A DNA stretch of 64,000 bases, from NCBI GenBank assembly GCA_019751815.1, contig JAIEMW010000001.1:690197-754196 (forward strand). The letters run 5' to 3'. The position numbers and the translations under genes were made by a program. The notes beneath the pieces were generated by a model. It did no database searches and was not told where the DNA came from. It saw only the letters and a program-made list of their open reading frames with translations. Each line of letters starts with the position of its first letter. Within the stretch, counting starts at the first letter, position 1. Source of the stretch: Cyanobacteriota bacterium (lineage in GTDB: Bacteria > Cyanobacteriota > Vampirovibrionia > Vampirovibrionales > Vampirovibrionaceae). Positions 46,006-55,437 of the stretch are shown piece by piece.

Positions 46006-46305
46006 TTAACGTTTCATTTTATTAAACCAGGCACGAATCGTTGCCAACACTTCACTCAACAGGGATAACTCCCCCTCATCACACTGAAGCATCAACGAGA
46101 CTATCAGATACAGCCGTGAATTGTGTTGGAACGTTTGGCCTTGCTCACTTGTAAAGAAAGCTTCTTGGTTAATTCCAAAAAATTGAGCGCTCTCTTGAAC
46201 TGGATGACTGTGCGTTTGACTGGTTTCATCAAACTCACTCTGATTGGCCTGTGTGTCATCCAGTGTGTCCTCAGTCGAATCGTGCCAGATAAAATCATGA
46301 TTCAT
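46006..46305 (-). CDS. Small acidic protein of unknown function
   Basis: The 99-residue product has an acidic Ser/Thr/Gln-rich first half (EDTLDDTQANQSEFDETSQ) and an amphipathic helix at the end. A strong GGAGG box sits 9 bp before the ATG, which supports real translation. No domain is recognised. Confidence 0.6.
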   Translation of the reverse strand: MNHDFIWHDSTEDTLDDTQANQSEFDETSQTHSHPVQESAQFFGINQEAFFTSEQGQTFQHNSRLYLIVSLMLQCDEGELSLLSEVLATIRAWFNKMKR

Positions 46306-46535
46306 GCCTTAAAACCTCCAAATGTATGCAGATAAGCACCACAAGTTGTTGAATTGTGTGTAAACAACCCTGCGGTTTGGTTATCTGCTTTCACCTGAAG
46401 GGGGAATCATCCCTAATCAGCAAAGCACGTGCCAGTAGCACCTATAAAAATGAGACAAGCTCTATCTATGAAAATAACCTGTCAGAGTGAGCCTGCAAAC
46501 GGGTAAATTTTCGGTTATCCAGAAAGGCACTTCCC

Positions 46536-46841
46536 TCAAGCTAACACAGCTGCAGATTTTTCTGCCACGCCTGCCACCAATGAATAGAGACGTCTCATCA
46601 TTCCGGCTAGCCTTGGAAAGGGCTTCTCAACCACTTCAAAAACCTGTAACCAAGGTACTTGTCGTAACCATTGGAATAACCCCTTTAATAGCGCTTCTGT
46701 TGTATTTTCAGCCGCAGCCACAGGGCTTCCAGCAAAATAAACGGGTGACAATGTTTGTTTTGCAGCCAATTGCGGCGGCTGTCTTGTCTGAAAAAACGAG
46801 ATTTGATGCTGTTCTGGCAGAGAATGAGACCTAATTTTCAC
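46536..46841 (-). CDS. Small protein with N-terminal 'F-x-G' type leader
   Basis: The chosen start is GTG 46841, 10 bp after an AGGAG box; the frame is open further upstream but without a comparable site. The 101-residue product starts KIRSHSLPEQHQISFFQ and continues to LSPVYFAGSPVAAAEN, matching the leader block of the proteins at 20283, 21668 and 55438. The remainder may form two amphipathic helices (ALLKGLFQWLRQVPWLQV). The overlapping plus-strand frame 46487-46834 has no such features. Confidence 0.5.
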   Translation of the reverse strand: MKIRSHSLPEQHQISFFQTRQPPQLAAKQTLSPVYFAGSPVAAAENTTEALLKGLFQWLRQVPWLQVFEVVEKPFPRLAGMMRRLYSLVAGVAEKSAAVLA

Positions 46842-47141
46842 AGTTACCACACTCCTAACTACAATCGTAATCACCTGTCGTGATTGAGCGGACATTGTAT
46901 TGCCGTCTTCTTAAATTGAAGACCCTTTTTGATAACCCCCAGCGTAGATATTATACCGTCGATTTTATTAAAACCAGGATCGGGGTTTTTGTGCGCGCCC
47001 CAAAATTAGAATCCGGTCTTTTATAATCATACTTTTCTGCTAAATTGGAGGGAATTAGTTCTGTCAGTCCTCTTGCACTGTATATCGTACTGCCATTGTT
47101 TTGCCATTTGCTTGTAAATAGACGCCCGTCTATAAAGGCCT
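46842..47141. other. Spacer with one terminator-like hairpin
   Basis: A 300-bp non-coding stretch. GTCTTC (46905-46910) and GAAGAC (46918-46923) form a 6-bp stem followed by CCCTTTTT on the plus strand. No plus-strand gene ends nearby, so its role is unclear. Nothing else was seen. Confidence 0.35.
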
Positions 47142-47144
47142 GTG

Positions 47145-48944
47145 ATGCAACACCCTCTTTTAAATCGATATAAAATTCACCGCTTACCTAGTAATAATAG
47201 ATCATCTAGCGATCGCCTTCGATTATTACTTTGTCTATGTAGTGTTTTACTGGGATTCGCTCTGCTCAACATACGGGGACTCAGCTGGGCCTCAACCCAC
47301 AATTGCCATAGCACACAAAACCAATCGCCGGTCCTGCTGAACAAAACAACCCCCAAGAACCCTCTAGAATCCCCTTCTAAAGCCCCTGATCTCTTAATGG
47401 ATTCCGGCATGGGTGGCTTACCTTCTCTCATCACAAAACCAGTTCCGGACTTCCTCAGTTTTCTGGAGTTGCAACACCTGGCAGTAGACAGCGTCCAAAC
47501 GCCTGAATTAACCGAAAAGCTGAAGCATTTATTGTCTACGCCCATAGAATACAGCTTTCCTGAAAGTTTTAAGCCGGTTGGAAGCCCTTTAGATAGCTCC
47601 TTTCTTGGCCCGTTTATCCGTGTGGCTAGCTGGAACATCGAACGCGGCTTTGAACTCGACTCCATTAAAGGGATTTTCAAGCCGAAATCTTCTAGAGAAG
47701 AGGCCCCCGAGCAATCTGAAATGGAGGGGATTAACGAAGAAAGACAATGGCTCGCCGCAAGCCACGTGTTACTTCTCACTGAAGTGGACATGGGGATGAA
47801 ACGAACAGGATATGAAGATGTGACGGCAGAACTTGCCAGAACACTGGGAATGAATGCAGTTTTTGCCCCAGAATTTATCGAACTAGCCCCGGTCAGACCC
47901 GATGTGGTGAAGCTCAGCCAAAAACCACTCCCCAAGACGATGACCTTTGGAGAAGATATTTTTGTCGATCCGCTGCGCTACAAAGGACTTCACGGATCTG
48001 CGATTTTTAGCCGTTACCCCATCAAAAACCCCCGTATCCTCAGGCTTCCGCGTTGTTATGATTGGTACATGCATGAGCGCGAAAATATCTCCATACTGGA
48101 AAAAACCGTTCGGGTTCTGGCAGATAAAATTTTTCTAGAGACCATTCTGACAGAGTTACGATACGGCGATCGTATTGCGTTGGTCGCTGAGATTGAGGTA
48201 CCTGACGCTGACAACTCCGATCACCAGATTACCGTTGTCGCGACCCACCTGGAAAACCGTGGACCCGCCTCGTGCCGGTTAAAACAGTTCCGGACGATTT
48301 TAGATCATGTCAGCTCAGTCCAACACCCCGTCATTATTGGGGGGGACTGGAACACTTCTGGTGGCGATGTCAGCCCAACCTCGTTTAAAAAAGAAATTAT
48401 GATCCGGGTAAAAGACCCTTCTTTTTGGTCAAAACAAGCCATCAGTATAGCGGTTCCCTATGGCTATGCGCTAAAAGCCGGGCTTGATATCTCCCAGTAC
48501 TTCCATAACTTAAGGGACCCCAGTGTTCACGGGCTTCCTCTGTTGGCCCCCAACAAAGAAGAAGCCTTCTTCAACACGCTGCGAAACTTCACCTTTGATG
48601 ACGGGTTCTCTTTTGACCTGCGCGGTGATTCAAAACGCTCTTATGGCAATAAGTCTGGCTTTATGTCCAATTCAAACGAGCGCTGGCTAAAGGGGTTTCA
48701 AGCCACTTTTTCACTTAACCGGACCCTACTGCACGGGTTAATAGGCCGATATAAACTAGACTGGATGCTCGTGAAAGCTTACGCCGCCAAAGGAGCGGAC
48801 CAGCAACAGCCTTATAAAATGGCTCCTCACTTTGCTCGAACGTTGCTAAAGGTGAATCAAACACTGGAAAAGCGGATTTCTGATCACGCCCCAATGACAG
48901 TGGATCTGCCTTTGAAAGAACCGGGTAATGCCAATGCCATTTAG
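47145..48944 (+). CDS. Endonuclease/exonuclease/phosphatase family protein with membrane anchor
   Basis: From ATG 47145, with AAAGG 6 bp upstream, the product has 599 residues. An N-terminal hydrophobic helix (about 25-45) acts as signal or anchor. The EEP fold begins at IRVASWNIERGFE (the Asn ligand) and continues through LLLTEVDMG (the Glu), ATHLENRGP (the His), IIGGDWNT (Asp and Asn) and ISDHAPMT (the final DH). Members cleave phosphodiesters in nucleic acids, sphingolipids or phosphoinositides. The anchor suggests a periplasmic role. The cytidine deaminase gene starts 5 bp after the stop. Confidence 0.88.
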   Translation: MQHPLLNRYKIHRLPSNNRSSSDRLRLLLCLCSVLLGFALLNIRGLSWASTHNCHSTQNQSPVLLNKTTPKNPLESPSKAPDLLMDSGMGGLPSLITKPVPDFLSFLELQHLAVDSVQTPELTEKLKHLLSTPIEYSFPESFKPVGSPLDSSFLGPFIRVASWNIERGFELDSIKGIFKPKSSREEAPEQSEMEGINEERQWLAASHVLLLTEVDMGMKRTGYEDVTAELARTLGMNAVFAPEFIELAPVRPDVVKLSQKPLPKTMTFGEDIFVDPLRYKGLHGSAIFSRYPIKNPRILRLPRCYDWYMHERENISILEKTVRVLADKIFLETILTELRYGDRIALVAEIEVPDADNSDHQITVVATHLENRGPASCRLKQFRTILDHVSSVQHPVIIGGDWNTSGGDVSPTSFKKEIMIRVKDPSFWSKQAISIAVPYGYALKAGLDISQYFHNLRDPSVHGLPLLAPNKEEAFFNTLRNFTFDDGFSFDLRGDSKRSYGNKSGFMSNSNERWLKGFQATFSLNRTLLHGLIGRYKLDWMLVKAYAAKGADQQQPYKMAPHFARTLLKVNQTLEKRISDHAPMTVDLPLKEPGNANAI

Positions 48945-48949
48945 AAGCC

Positions 48950-49786
48950 ATGATTATTAACGCCGCTCCAGACATCACCCCACAGACCTTAACGTCTTTT
49001 TACAGACCCCTGCTAGATCAGGCATCCGAATTTTCTCACCCCCCAGTCTCCAACTACAAAGTTGGCGCCGTCGTGATTGGCAATTCTGGCAAAGCCTATT
49101 TGGGAAGTAATTTTGAGGTAAAACGCGGGGCCTATGGGGATACGATTCATGCCGAACAATTTGCAGTGACTCTGGCCAAACTGGCCGGCGAAACCGGGAT
49201 TAAAGCCATCGTTGTCTCTGCAGAACCGTGCGGTCATTGCCGCCAATTTATGATGGAGACAGGGGTCTGCCAGCTACCCATCTATTTCCAGGACAGCCAA
49301 AACAAGGCAGGACCAGGCCAACCCCCTTTATGGAAAGAAACATCCTTAGGGCGCCTTCTTCCCAGCCCTTTTACCCTTGCCGGAGAAAGGGTTAACCTAT
49401 ATACCCATAGACCCATTGTAAGGCAGCGAGTGGGCGGAGGCCCGTTAAGCCGCGCGAAAAAAATTCTGGTGGATAGAGCCCTGGAAGCTGCTGCCCAAAG
49501 CTACCACCCAATTACCAAAGACACGTGGGCAGGGTTGGCAATCGAAACTTTAAACGGAGAGTTTGCCACTGGTTTCCCCATTGAAAGTGCCGCCTTTAAC
49601 CCAACGATGCCACCGCTTCAAGTCGCTCTCGTCGATTTAATCAGCAAAGGCTTTCGCCCCAACCAAATTCGCCGGGCTGTCTTGATTGAACCGGTGTCGC
49701 CCGATTTATCCTTTAAGGACAGCACCCTGAACACACTCAAAAAACTAGCTCCCCGAGCCCAATTCTCCTGCATTAAAGGACGCTAA
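48950..49786 (+). CDS. cdd: Cytidine deaminase
   Basis: The 278-residue protein has the zinc site of CDAs: THAEQFAVTL (His ligand and catalytic Glu) and AEPCGHCRQF (two Cys ligands). The substrate-binding part YKVGAVVIGNSGKAYLGSNF precedes it. At about 280 residues with a second, degenerate domain (PIESAAFNPTMPP), it is of the dimeric E. coli type. It deaminates cytidine or deoxycytidine to the uracil nucleoside in pyrimidine salvage. It follows the EEP phosphatase gene by 5 bp. Confidence 0.93.
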   Translation: MIINAAPDITPQTLTSFYRPLLDQASEFSHPPVSNYKVGAVVIGNSGKAYLGSNFEVKRGAYGDTIHAEQFAVTLAKLAGETGIKAIVVSAEPCGHCRQFMMETGVCQLPIYFQDSQNKAGPGQPPLWKETSLGRLLPSPFTLAGERVNLYTHRPIVRQRVGGGPLSRAKKILVDRALEAAAQSYHPITKDTWAGLAIETLNGEFATGFPIESAAFNPTMPPLQVALVDLISKGFRPNQIRRAVLIEPVSPDLSFKDSTLNTLKKLAPRAQFSCIKGR

Positions 49787-49806
49787 TTTAGGCATAACTG
49801 CGCTTT

Positions 49807-50850
49807 TTAAGGGCAGGGATTCGAGCAGGCCAGATGCACTTGTTCAATCGCTTTCAGCGTATCTGCAGAAAGCACAATCTCGGCACTGCCGATATTTTCT
49901 TTGAGTTGTTCCAGCGTAGTAGCGCCGATCAAATTGCTGGTGAGAAAGCGCTGTTGGTTGATAAACGCCAAGGCCATTTGTGCCGGGGACAAGCCCGCCT
50001 GTTTGGCGATATCCACATATTGACGGGTGGCTTGAACAGCAGGTTCACTCATGTAACGACCAAAATAATCCCCAAATATCCCGAGTCGGGACTGTGGCGG
50101 ACGGGCTCCATCTATGTACTTACCACTGAGTGCCCCAAACGCCAACGGAGAATAGGCCAAGAGTCCGCAGTGTTCTTTAATGGCCATCTCTGCCAGACCC
50201 ACTTCAAACGTGCGGTTGAGCAGATTATACGGATTTTGGATACTGACGACACGGGGCAAAGCACCTGGCTGTGCTAGATTGAGGTACTGCATCACCCCCC
50301 ATGGGGTTTCGTTAGAAAGCCCGATGTGCCGAATTTTACCCGCTTGTACCAGTTCTGATAGCGCCGAAAGTGTCTCTAATATATCCACACTGGTATCGTT
50401 GGGATCATGTTTATAACCAAGTTGCCCAAAGCAATTGGTCTCTCGATCGGGCCAGTGGACCTGATACAGGTCGATATAATCCGTTTGGAGGCGCTTCAAA
50501 CTGGCATCTACGGCCAGATGGATATTTGTTTTGTCCAAACAAGATTTCCCGCCCCGAATCCAGGTCAGGCGCTCTGAAGCACCAATTACTTTGGTTGCCA
50601 AAATGACGTGCTCTCGGTTTTGACGGGCTTTCAACCACGTGCCAATGTATTCTTCAGTTCTGCCAGTTGTTTCTGCCCGAGCGGGCACTGGGTAAAGCTC
50701 AGCTGCATCAATCAGGTTAACCCCGAGTGAAAAGGCCAGGTCTAATTGGGCATGCGCTTCCGCTTCGGTGTTTTGTTCACCCCAGGTCATGGTGCCTAGG
50801 CCAATCACACTCACTGATATCTCTGTTTTTCCCAGCGGATTCATTTGCAT
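49807..50850 (-). CDS. Aldo/keto reductase (Tas-like)
   Basis: From the ATG at 50850, behind a GAGGA box, the product is 347 residues. The longer upstream frame is rejected because its start lies in a terminator-like hairpin. AKR features are VIGLGTMTWGEQ, the DAAELYP active-site Tyr, Lys in ILATKVIG and His in YQVHWPD. The Tas-type insert with GLSNETPWGVMQYL is present. AKRs reduce carbonyls with NADPH; the substrate is unknown. Confidence 0.9.
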   Translation of the reverse strand: MQMNPLGKTEISVSVIGLGTMTWGEQNTEAEAHAQLDLAFSLGVNLIDAAELYPVPARAETTGRTEEYIGTWLKARQNREHVILATKVIGASERLTWIRGGKSCLDKTNIHLAVDASLKRLQTDYIDLYQVHWPDRETNCFGQLGYKHDPNDTSVDILETLSALSELVQAGKIRHIGLSNETPWGVMQYLNLAQPGALPRVVSIQNPYNLLNRTFEVGLAEMAIKEHCGLLAYSPLAFGALSGKYIDGARPPQSRLGIFGDYFGRYMSEPAVQATRQYVDIAKQAGLSPAQMALAFINQQRFLTSNLIGATTLEQLKENIGSAEIVLSADTLKAIEQVHLACSNPCP

Positions 50851-50872
50851 GAATAGAAATTCCTCTAAATAA

Positions 50873-50924
50873 AATTCAGGCCACGTGCTTGTTATGAAAA
50901 CACACAAGCGGCATGACCTGAATT
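50873..50924. terminator. Bidirectional terminator-like hairpin
   Basis: AATTCAGG (50873-50880) pairs with CCTGAATT (50917-50924), and inner bases GCTTGT/ACAAGC extend the stem. T-rich tails follow on both strands (ATTTTTTTTAA on plus, TTATTTAG on minus). It separates the small secreted protein gene from the AKR gene. Confidence 0.6.
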
Positions 50925-50955
50925 ATTTTTTTTAATGAGTTTTAAAGAGAGAGAA

Positions 50956-51213
50956 TTAGGACTTTTTGCCTTCAGCTTTCTCTTCTTTGGCTTCATTCTC
51001 AGTTTCTTTTTCTTGCTTGGCTTTGTACGCATGTTTGTGAGCATTGGCTTTATGGGCATGTTTGGCTTCAGGTTTCAATTCGCTATGATGAGCTGGATTT
51101 TGGGCTGGTTTCAATTCTTTGCTGGCTTCTGTTGAAGGGGCAGCAGCTTGCACACGACCAACCAACAAAACACTCACAGCCAAGACGGCAATTAAAGAAC
51201 GGTTCATAGACAT
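50956..51213 (-). CDS. Small secreted Lys/His/Glu-rich protein
   Basis: The 85-residue product has a clear signal peptide (LIAVLAVSVLLVGRVQAAAP, cut after QAA). The rest is almost only Ala, Lys, Glu and His, with HAHKANAHKHAYKAKQEKE. It is probably disordered and could bind metals or nucleic acids. It resembles a class of small secreted low-complexity proteins rather than an enzyme. Confidence 0.65.
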   Translation of the reverse strand: MSMNRSLIAVLAVSVLLVGRVQAAAPSTEASKELKPAQNPAHHSELKPEAKHAHKANAHKHAYKAKQEKETENEAKEEKAEGKKS

Positions 51214-51348
51214 GATTATTTCCTTTCTGGATCAATTTAAAGAAGTTTGCCCTTAAAAAACAGGCAACACGATGTTTGTCCCGTCCCATGGCAGTGACAA
51301 TAGCAGAAAGCAAAGATCACTCTTTTGACTAGTGTCTAAAAAATAGTC

Positions 51349-52485
51349 CTAAGCAGAGGTAGAAGCCGTCGCCTTGGGAGCTGAAGCAGCTTGTGCTTTC
51401 AGTTGTTTAATCAATTCCGGAACAACCTGATACACATCGCCGACAATCCCATGATGGGCAAAGGTAAAAATGGGGGCATCAGGGTCTTTATTGATAGCAA
51501 TAATCAGGTTGGATTTACTCATGCCAACTCGGTGTTGAATCGCCCCAGCAATACCGCAAGCAATGTACACTTTGGGCCGCACTGTTTTTCCGGTCTGCCC
51601 CACCTGGTGTTGGTAGGGAATCCAGCCAGCATCCACCACTTTGCGAGAAGCGCCAATGGCAGAATTCTCAAAACAGCCTGCCAGAGATTCTAAAAGGGCA
51701 AATCCATCCGGTGTTCCCAGCCCAAACCCTCCGGCAACAATCACATCGGCTTCAGTGAGTTTCACTGTGTTATTGAGTTCACGAACGATATCTAAAATTT
51801 CAGAACGGTAATCCTCAGTCTGAAAATTCATGGGCACCTGGGTAACGATACCCGTTCGGTTGTAATCTGGCTCCAGTGGAATCATCACACCAGGTCTGGC
51901 AGTGGCCATTTGGGGGTTGTTCCAGGGACCCAAAATTCTGGCCTTCAAGCTTTCCCCAAAACTAGGGCGAACGGCGTACAAACAACCAGGGTATAGACCG
52001 AACTTGGCGGGATCGGCTTTACTGGTGTGCTCATAGGGACCAATATCTAATTCTGTACAGTCGGCCGTCAGTCCGGTTTTCAAGTTAGCCGCAACTCGGG
52101 GTGCCAAATCGCGCCCTGTGGTGGTTGAGCCCAACAGAACGATGTGAGGCGGCAGGTCATAGGCATGGAACCAATCGCAAATGACACGTTTAAACAAGAG
52201 GGTCCGGTAATATTTCAGATCCGGGTGATCGGCGACGTAAACTTCATCAGCCCCGTAAGCAATTAGCTTGGCGGGCAGTTCACCTATCTCGTGACCCAAC
52301 ACAAAGCAAGAGAGCTTACCACCAAGCTTATTAGCCAAATCACGACCTGCGCCCAAGAGCTCTAGGGTGACGGTTTGAATTTCACCTTCTACTTGCTCTG
52401 CCACGATACACACTTCTCGGTTGCTCGGTGTGATAATCTCTGGCATCGGTTCTGCGGAGGTATTGGGTTTCTCTTCAGGGCTCAT
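51349..52485 (-). CDS. etfA: Electron transfer flavoprotein alpha subunit
   Basis: The 378-residue subunit carries the FAD domain signature: GFGLGTPDGFALLESLAG, GQTGKTVRPKVYIACGIAGA and a late INKDPDAPIFTFAHHGIVGD. ETF takes electrons from acyl-CoA dehydrogenases and passes them toward the quinone pool. The N-terminal 30 residues are extra and Pro/Glu-rich, and the C-terminus is Ala-rich. The start overlaps etfB by 4 bp. An acyl-CoA dehydrogenase gene lies 3 kb away. Confidence 0.95.
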   Translation of the reverse strand: MSPEEKPNTSAEPMPEIITPSNREVCIVAEQVEGEIQTVTLELLGAGRDLANKLGGKLSCFVLGHEIGELPAKLIAYGADEVYVADHPDLKYYRTLLFKRVICDWFHAYDLPPHIVLLGSTTTGRDLAPRVAANLKTGLTADCTELDIGPYEHTSKADPAKFGLYPGCLYAVRPSFGESLKARILGPWNNPQMATARPGVMIPLEPDYNRTGIVTQVPMNFQTEDYRSEILDIVRELNNTVKLTEADVIVAGGFGLGTPDGFALLESLAGCFENSAIGASRKVVDAGWIPYQHQVGQTGKTVRPKVYIACGIAGAIQHRVGMSKSNLIIAINKDPDAPIFTFAHHGIVGDVYQVVPELIKQLKAQAASAPKATASTSA

Positions 52486-53336
52486 GCGTGCGTAAACTCC
52501 AGTAAATTGGTGTTGTTTAAAACATCACCCACCAGGTCTTCGACGGAAGATCCTTGGTGCATCACACAACTACCACCAATCTCAGCGATTTTAAATGTTT
52601 TGGCAACAATGGTGGGAGACCCAACCAAACCTGTCTCTTTGGGTTCCGCTTGAACATCATCGAGGTTCAAGATCCGGATATATTTCGATTTTTCTTCTGG
52701 GTTACGCTGCAGACTCAAGACCATTTGTGCGCCTCTGAGTGATTTATACTCCAGCGGGTGGTAGGAATTGGCGACTGTGACCAAGCCAGGCAAGGCCATT
52801 CTCACCCATTGATATCCACCCTCGATCACGCGTCGGGCGTTTAAATTTGGTTTTTCTGCGGTGCCTTCCACGCGAAAATCTTCACAGTAGCTTACTTGCG
52901 GCAGGTTCAATCTTTCTGCAATTTCAGGTCCCACTTGGGCAGTATCCCCGTCTGTTGTTTGCAGACCGCAGAAAATCAAATCGAAGGGCCCTAGGTGTTC
53001 AATGGTCTTCCACAAGGCGTATGATGTGGCCCACGTGTCAGAGGCTGCCAAACGACGATCTGAGAGCAAAACACAGTTGTCCACGCCGTGGGCAAGGGCT
53101 TCTAACAAAATTTCTTCTGCCAGAGGGGGGCCCATGGAGATAGCAGTTACCTTGCCGCCATACAGTTTTTTTGTATGAAGCGCTGCCTGAAGTGCGTAGC
53201 GATCAAACGGGTTCATCATCCGCTTGGCTTTAGCACGGTCAATCGTTCCATCTGGGTTGATTCCAGCTTTTGCGGACTGATCCGGCACCTGTTTCATCAA
53301 AACATAGATTTGTCGAATAAGTGAGGTCATCATCAA
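52482..53336 (-). CDS. etfB: Electron transfer flavoprotein beta subunit
   Basis: The 284-residue subunit shows the ETF-beta AMP-binding region and its FDRYALQAAL, GLQTTDGDTAQVGPEIAERL and LPGLVTVANS segments. It forms the heterodimer with the alpha subunit encoded downstream, overlapping by 4 bp. There are three Met codons at the N-terminus (MMMTSL); the exact start is uncertain by a few residues. Confidence 0.95.
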   Translation of the reverse strand: MMMTSLIRQIYVLMKQVPDQSAKAGINPDGTIDRAKAKRMMNPFDRYALQAALHTKKLYGGKVTAISMGPPLAEEILLEALAHGVDNCVLLSDRRLAASDTWATSYALWKTIEHLGPFDLIFCGLQTTDGDTAQVGPEIAERLNLPQVSYCEDFRVEGTAEKPNLNARRVIEGGYQWVRMALPGLVTVANSYHPLEYKSLRGAQMVLSLQRNPEEKSKYIRILNLDDVQAEPKETGLVGSPTIVAKTFKIAEIGGSCVMHQGSSVEDLVGDVLNNTNLLEFTHA

Positions 53337-53423
53337 AAATTTCAGGTCAAAAATACAAAAACAATTGAATGCAAGAGTGAAGACAAATACTGACGAAGAA
53401 TAAGGGATGTGACTTCTGACTAT

Positions 53424-53475
53424 AGAGTGCTAAAGGGGGGATTTCATTGAACGTGTTATGAGAATATAGCACTCT
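53424..53475. promoter_or_regulatory. 9-bp inverted repeat in the etfBA/thiDE divergent spacer
   Basis: AGAGTGCTA (53424-53432) and TAGCACTCT (53467-53475) are perfect complements with 34 nt between. The 380-bp spacer 53337-53716 otherwise shows no gene, no TPP-riboswitch consensus and no other clear signal. Confidence 0.45.
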
Positions 53476-53716
53476 GGGCCAATCGGGCAAGTCATTCTTG
53501 GGCAATTCTTGAATAAAACAAGGCTTGTTTGGAAAAATGACAGGTCTGTACCGGTGCCTATGCTTACTATCATAACTGAAAAGCAAGATTTTCAAGTGGC
53601 TATTTTCGTCTCAATTGTCTGAGAAAAAACACAGCAAACAAAAACCAAACCCAGTATTCTAGAGGTATTAAGCCCCACTGGCAATCAACGATTTACACGA
53701 AAGAAACGCGACACTC

Positions 53717-55396
53717 ATGCCTAACATGTCAAAAACAATCGTAAGCCCTGTCTACCCTTTTCATACAACCACCTCAATGCCAATCACATGGACGATTGCC
53801 GGGTCAGACTCAGGCGGCGGGGCCGGCATACAAGCTGACTTGAAAGTAATGAACCAATTACAGACCCATGTCTGTAGTATTATCACTGCCATCACCGCCC
53901 AGAACACTCAGCAGGTCCTCTCATACCAATCTGTTTCAAGCGACATGATTACCGCCCAAGGTGAGGCGCTCCTGGAAGATCTCTTTCCAAAAGCCCTAAA
54001 AATTGGGATGATTGGGGATGTTCCCACGCTCGAGGCTGTTATCTCTATACTAAAAGCCCTCAAAGCTAGCCGAAATGAAAAGCCGTCACCGTTTATTATT
54101 TGTGATCCTGTCTTAATCGCTACCAGTGGCGACTCTCTCAGCGACCCATCCCTGGCCAAAGCGATTAGAGAGAAACTATTCCCCTTCGTTGATCTCATCA
54201 CCCCTAACCGACACGAAGCCGCAGTATTGTTAGGAGAAACGCCTAACGAAGGTCTGTCGGCAGAAACCGTTGTTGATTATGCATCACGACTACGCACCTT
54301 GGGTGTCCCTAATGTTATGATTAAAGGCGGTTCTAACACAGAAAAACTCGCCTCTGACTATTTTTCAGGCAGTACAAGTTTTTGGATCCACAGCCCCACT
54401 CAAAATACTCGAAGTACCCATGGGACCGGCTGCACACTGTCTGCAGCAATCACTGCGTTTATTGCCCATCAGGAAACACTGGAAGATGCTGTGGTCGCGG
54501 CGAAAGCCTATATCAACCAAGGGCTGTCTTTTGCGCCAATTCTAGAACAAGACAGCGACAAGCAAACCAGAAGCACGGGACATGGCCCCTTAGCGCATCT
54601 GGCCTGGCCGGTTGATAGCATCACCCTTAATCACGAAACCCATGGGATGTCAGATGCCCCTATCACACCAGCAAACCTTTTTCCGACGGTGAGCATCTCA
54701 AACATTTCACAGCCCAATACTTGCTTTGCAGGTTTAGGACCAGAACCACTCGGTTTTTATCCAGTGGTCCCCAACGTTGAATGGGTTGAGAGACTAGTCC
54801 CATTAGGGGTAAATACCCTTCAACTTCGCCTAAAACAATCAGAAAAAACCTCTTGGGATGCTATCGAAGCCCAAGTGAAGCGTGCGGTTGAAATCACTCG
54901 AAACACCACATGTCGACTGTTTATTAATGATCATTGGGAATTGGCCCTTCAGTACGGTGCTTACGGGGTGCATTTGGGACATCAGGACCTGCCCGACGCT
55001 GATTTGGAAGCACTCAAAAATGCAGGGCTCAGGCTTGGCATTAGCACCCATTGCTACAAAGAACTCGCACTCGCACTAGGGCATCAGCCTTCCTATGTCG
55101 CCTTTGGACCCGTTTATGCCACCACCACCAAAACAATGACGTTTTCTCCCCAAGGGTTGAATAAACTCAGGCACTGGCGAAGCATTACTTCGCCCCCCTT
55201 GGTTGCCATTGGGGGAATTTTTCTCGATGAGAACGCCGAAGAGGTTTTAAATACAGGTGTTGACGGGTTGGCTGTGGTGCGTGATATCACTGAACATAGC
55301 GATCCCGAGTCCCAAACTCTTCGCTGGCTGGATTTTATGAGGGGATCTGGTAAAAATTCGGACGCTCTTTGCACGTTGCCCTCGCTTGTTTTATAG
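53717..55396 (+). CDS. thiDE: ThiD-ThiE fusion: HMP-phosphate kinase and thiamine phosphate synthase
   Basis: The 559-residue fusion has an N-terminal ThiD domain (about 20-280), with TIAGSDSGGGAGIQADLKV, CDPVLIATSGDSL and the anion-hole HGTGCTLSAAIT. The C-terminal ThiE domain (about 340-550) has CRLFINDHWELALQYGAYGV, HLGHQDLP, GISTHCYKELALAL and VAFGPVYATTTKTM. It phosphorylates HMP-P to HMP-PP and joins it to the thiazole phosphate, giving thiamine phosphate. A linker of about 60 residues joins the domains. M21 (MPITWTIAG) would start the ThiD domain directly; the first 20 residues may be an extension. Confidence 0.93.
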   Translation: MPNMSKTIVSPVYPFHTTTSMPITWTIAGSDSGGGAGIQADLKVMNQLQTHVCSIITAITAQNTQQVLSYQSVSSDMITAQGEALLEDLFPKALKIGMIGDVPTLEAVISILKALKASRNEKPSPFIICDPVLIATSGDSLSDPSLAKAIREKLFPFVDLITPNRHEAAVLLGETPNEGLSAETVVDYASRLRTLGVPNVMIKGGSNTEKLASDYFSGSTSFWIHSPTQNTRSTHGTGCTLSAAITAFIAHQETLEDAVVAAKAYINQGLSFAPILEQDSDKQTRSTGHGPLAHLAWPVDSITLNHETHGMSDAPITPANLFPTVSISNISQPNTCFAGLGPEPLGFYPVVPNVEWVERLVPLGVNTLQLRLKQSEKTSWDAIEAQVKRAVEITRNTTCRLFINDHWELALQYGAYGVHLGHQDLPDADLEALKNAGLRLGISTHCYKELALALGHQPSYVAFGPVYATTTKTMTFSPQGLNKLRHWRSITSPPLVAIGGIFLDENAEEVLNTGVDGLAVVRDITEHSDPESQTLRWLDFMRGSGKNSDALCTLPSLVL

Positions 55397-55437
55397 TATT
55401 GTTTTCTAAACTGAATAGAGTGAATGGGGTGAAAACA

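Noticed and set aside
46487..46834. Plus-strand frame of 115 codons
   Set aside because: Opposite to the better-supported 'F-x-G' leader protein and lacks its own strong ribosome-binding site.
53347..53595. Minus-strand frame of 82 codons in the etfB/thiDE spacer
   Set aside because: No ribosome-binding site and odd composition; crosses the inverted repeat.
53337..53716. TPP riboswitch before thiDE
   Set aside because: No THI-box consensus could be found by reading.
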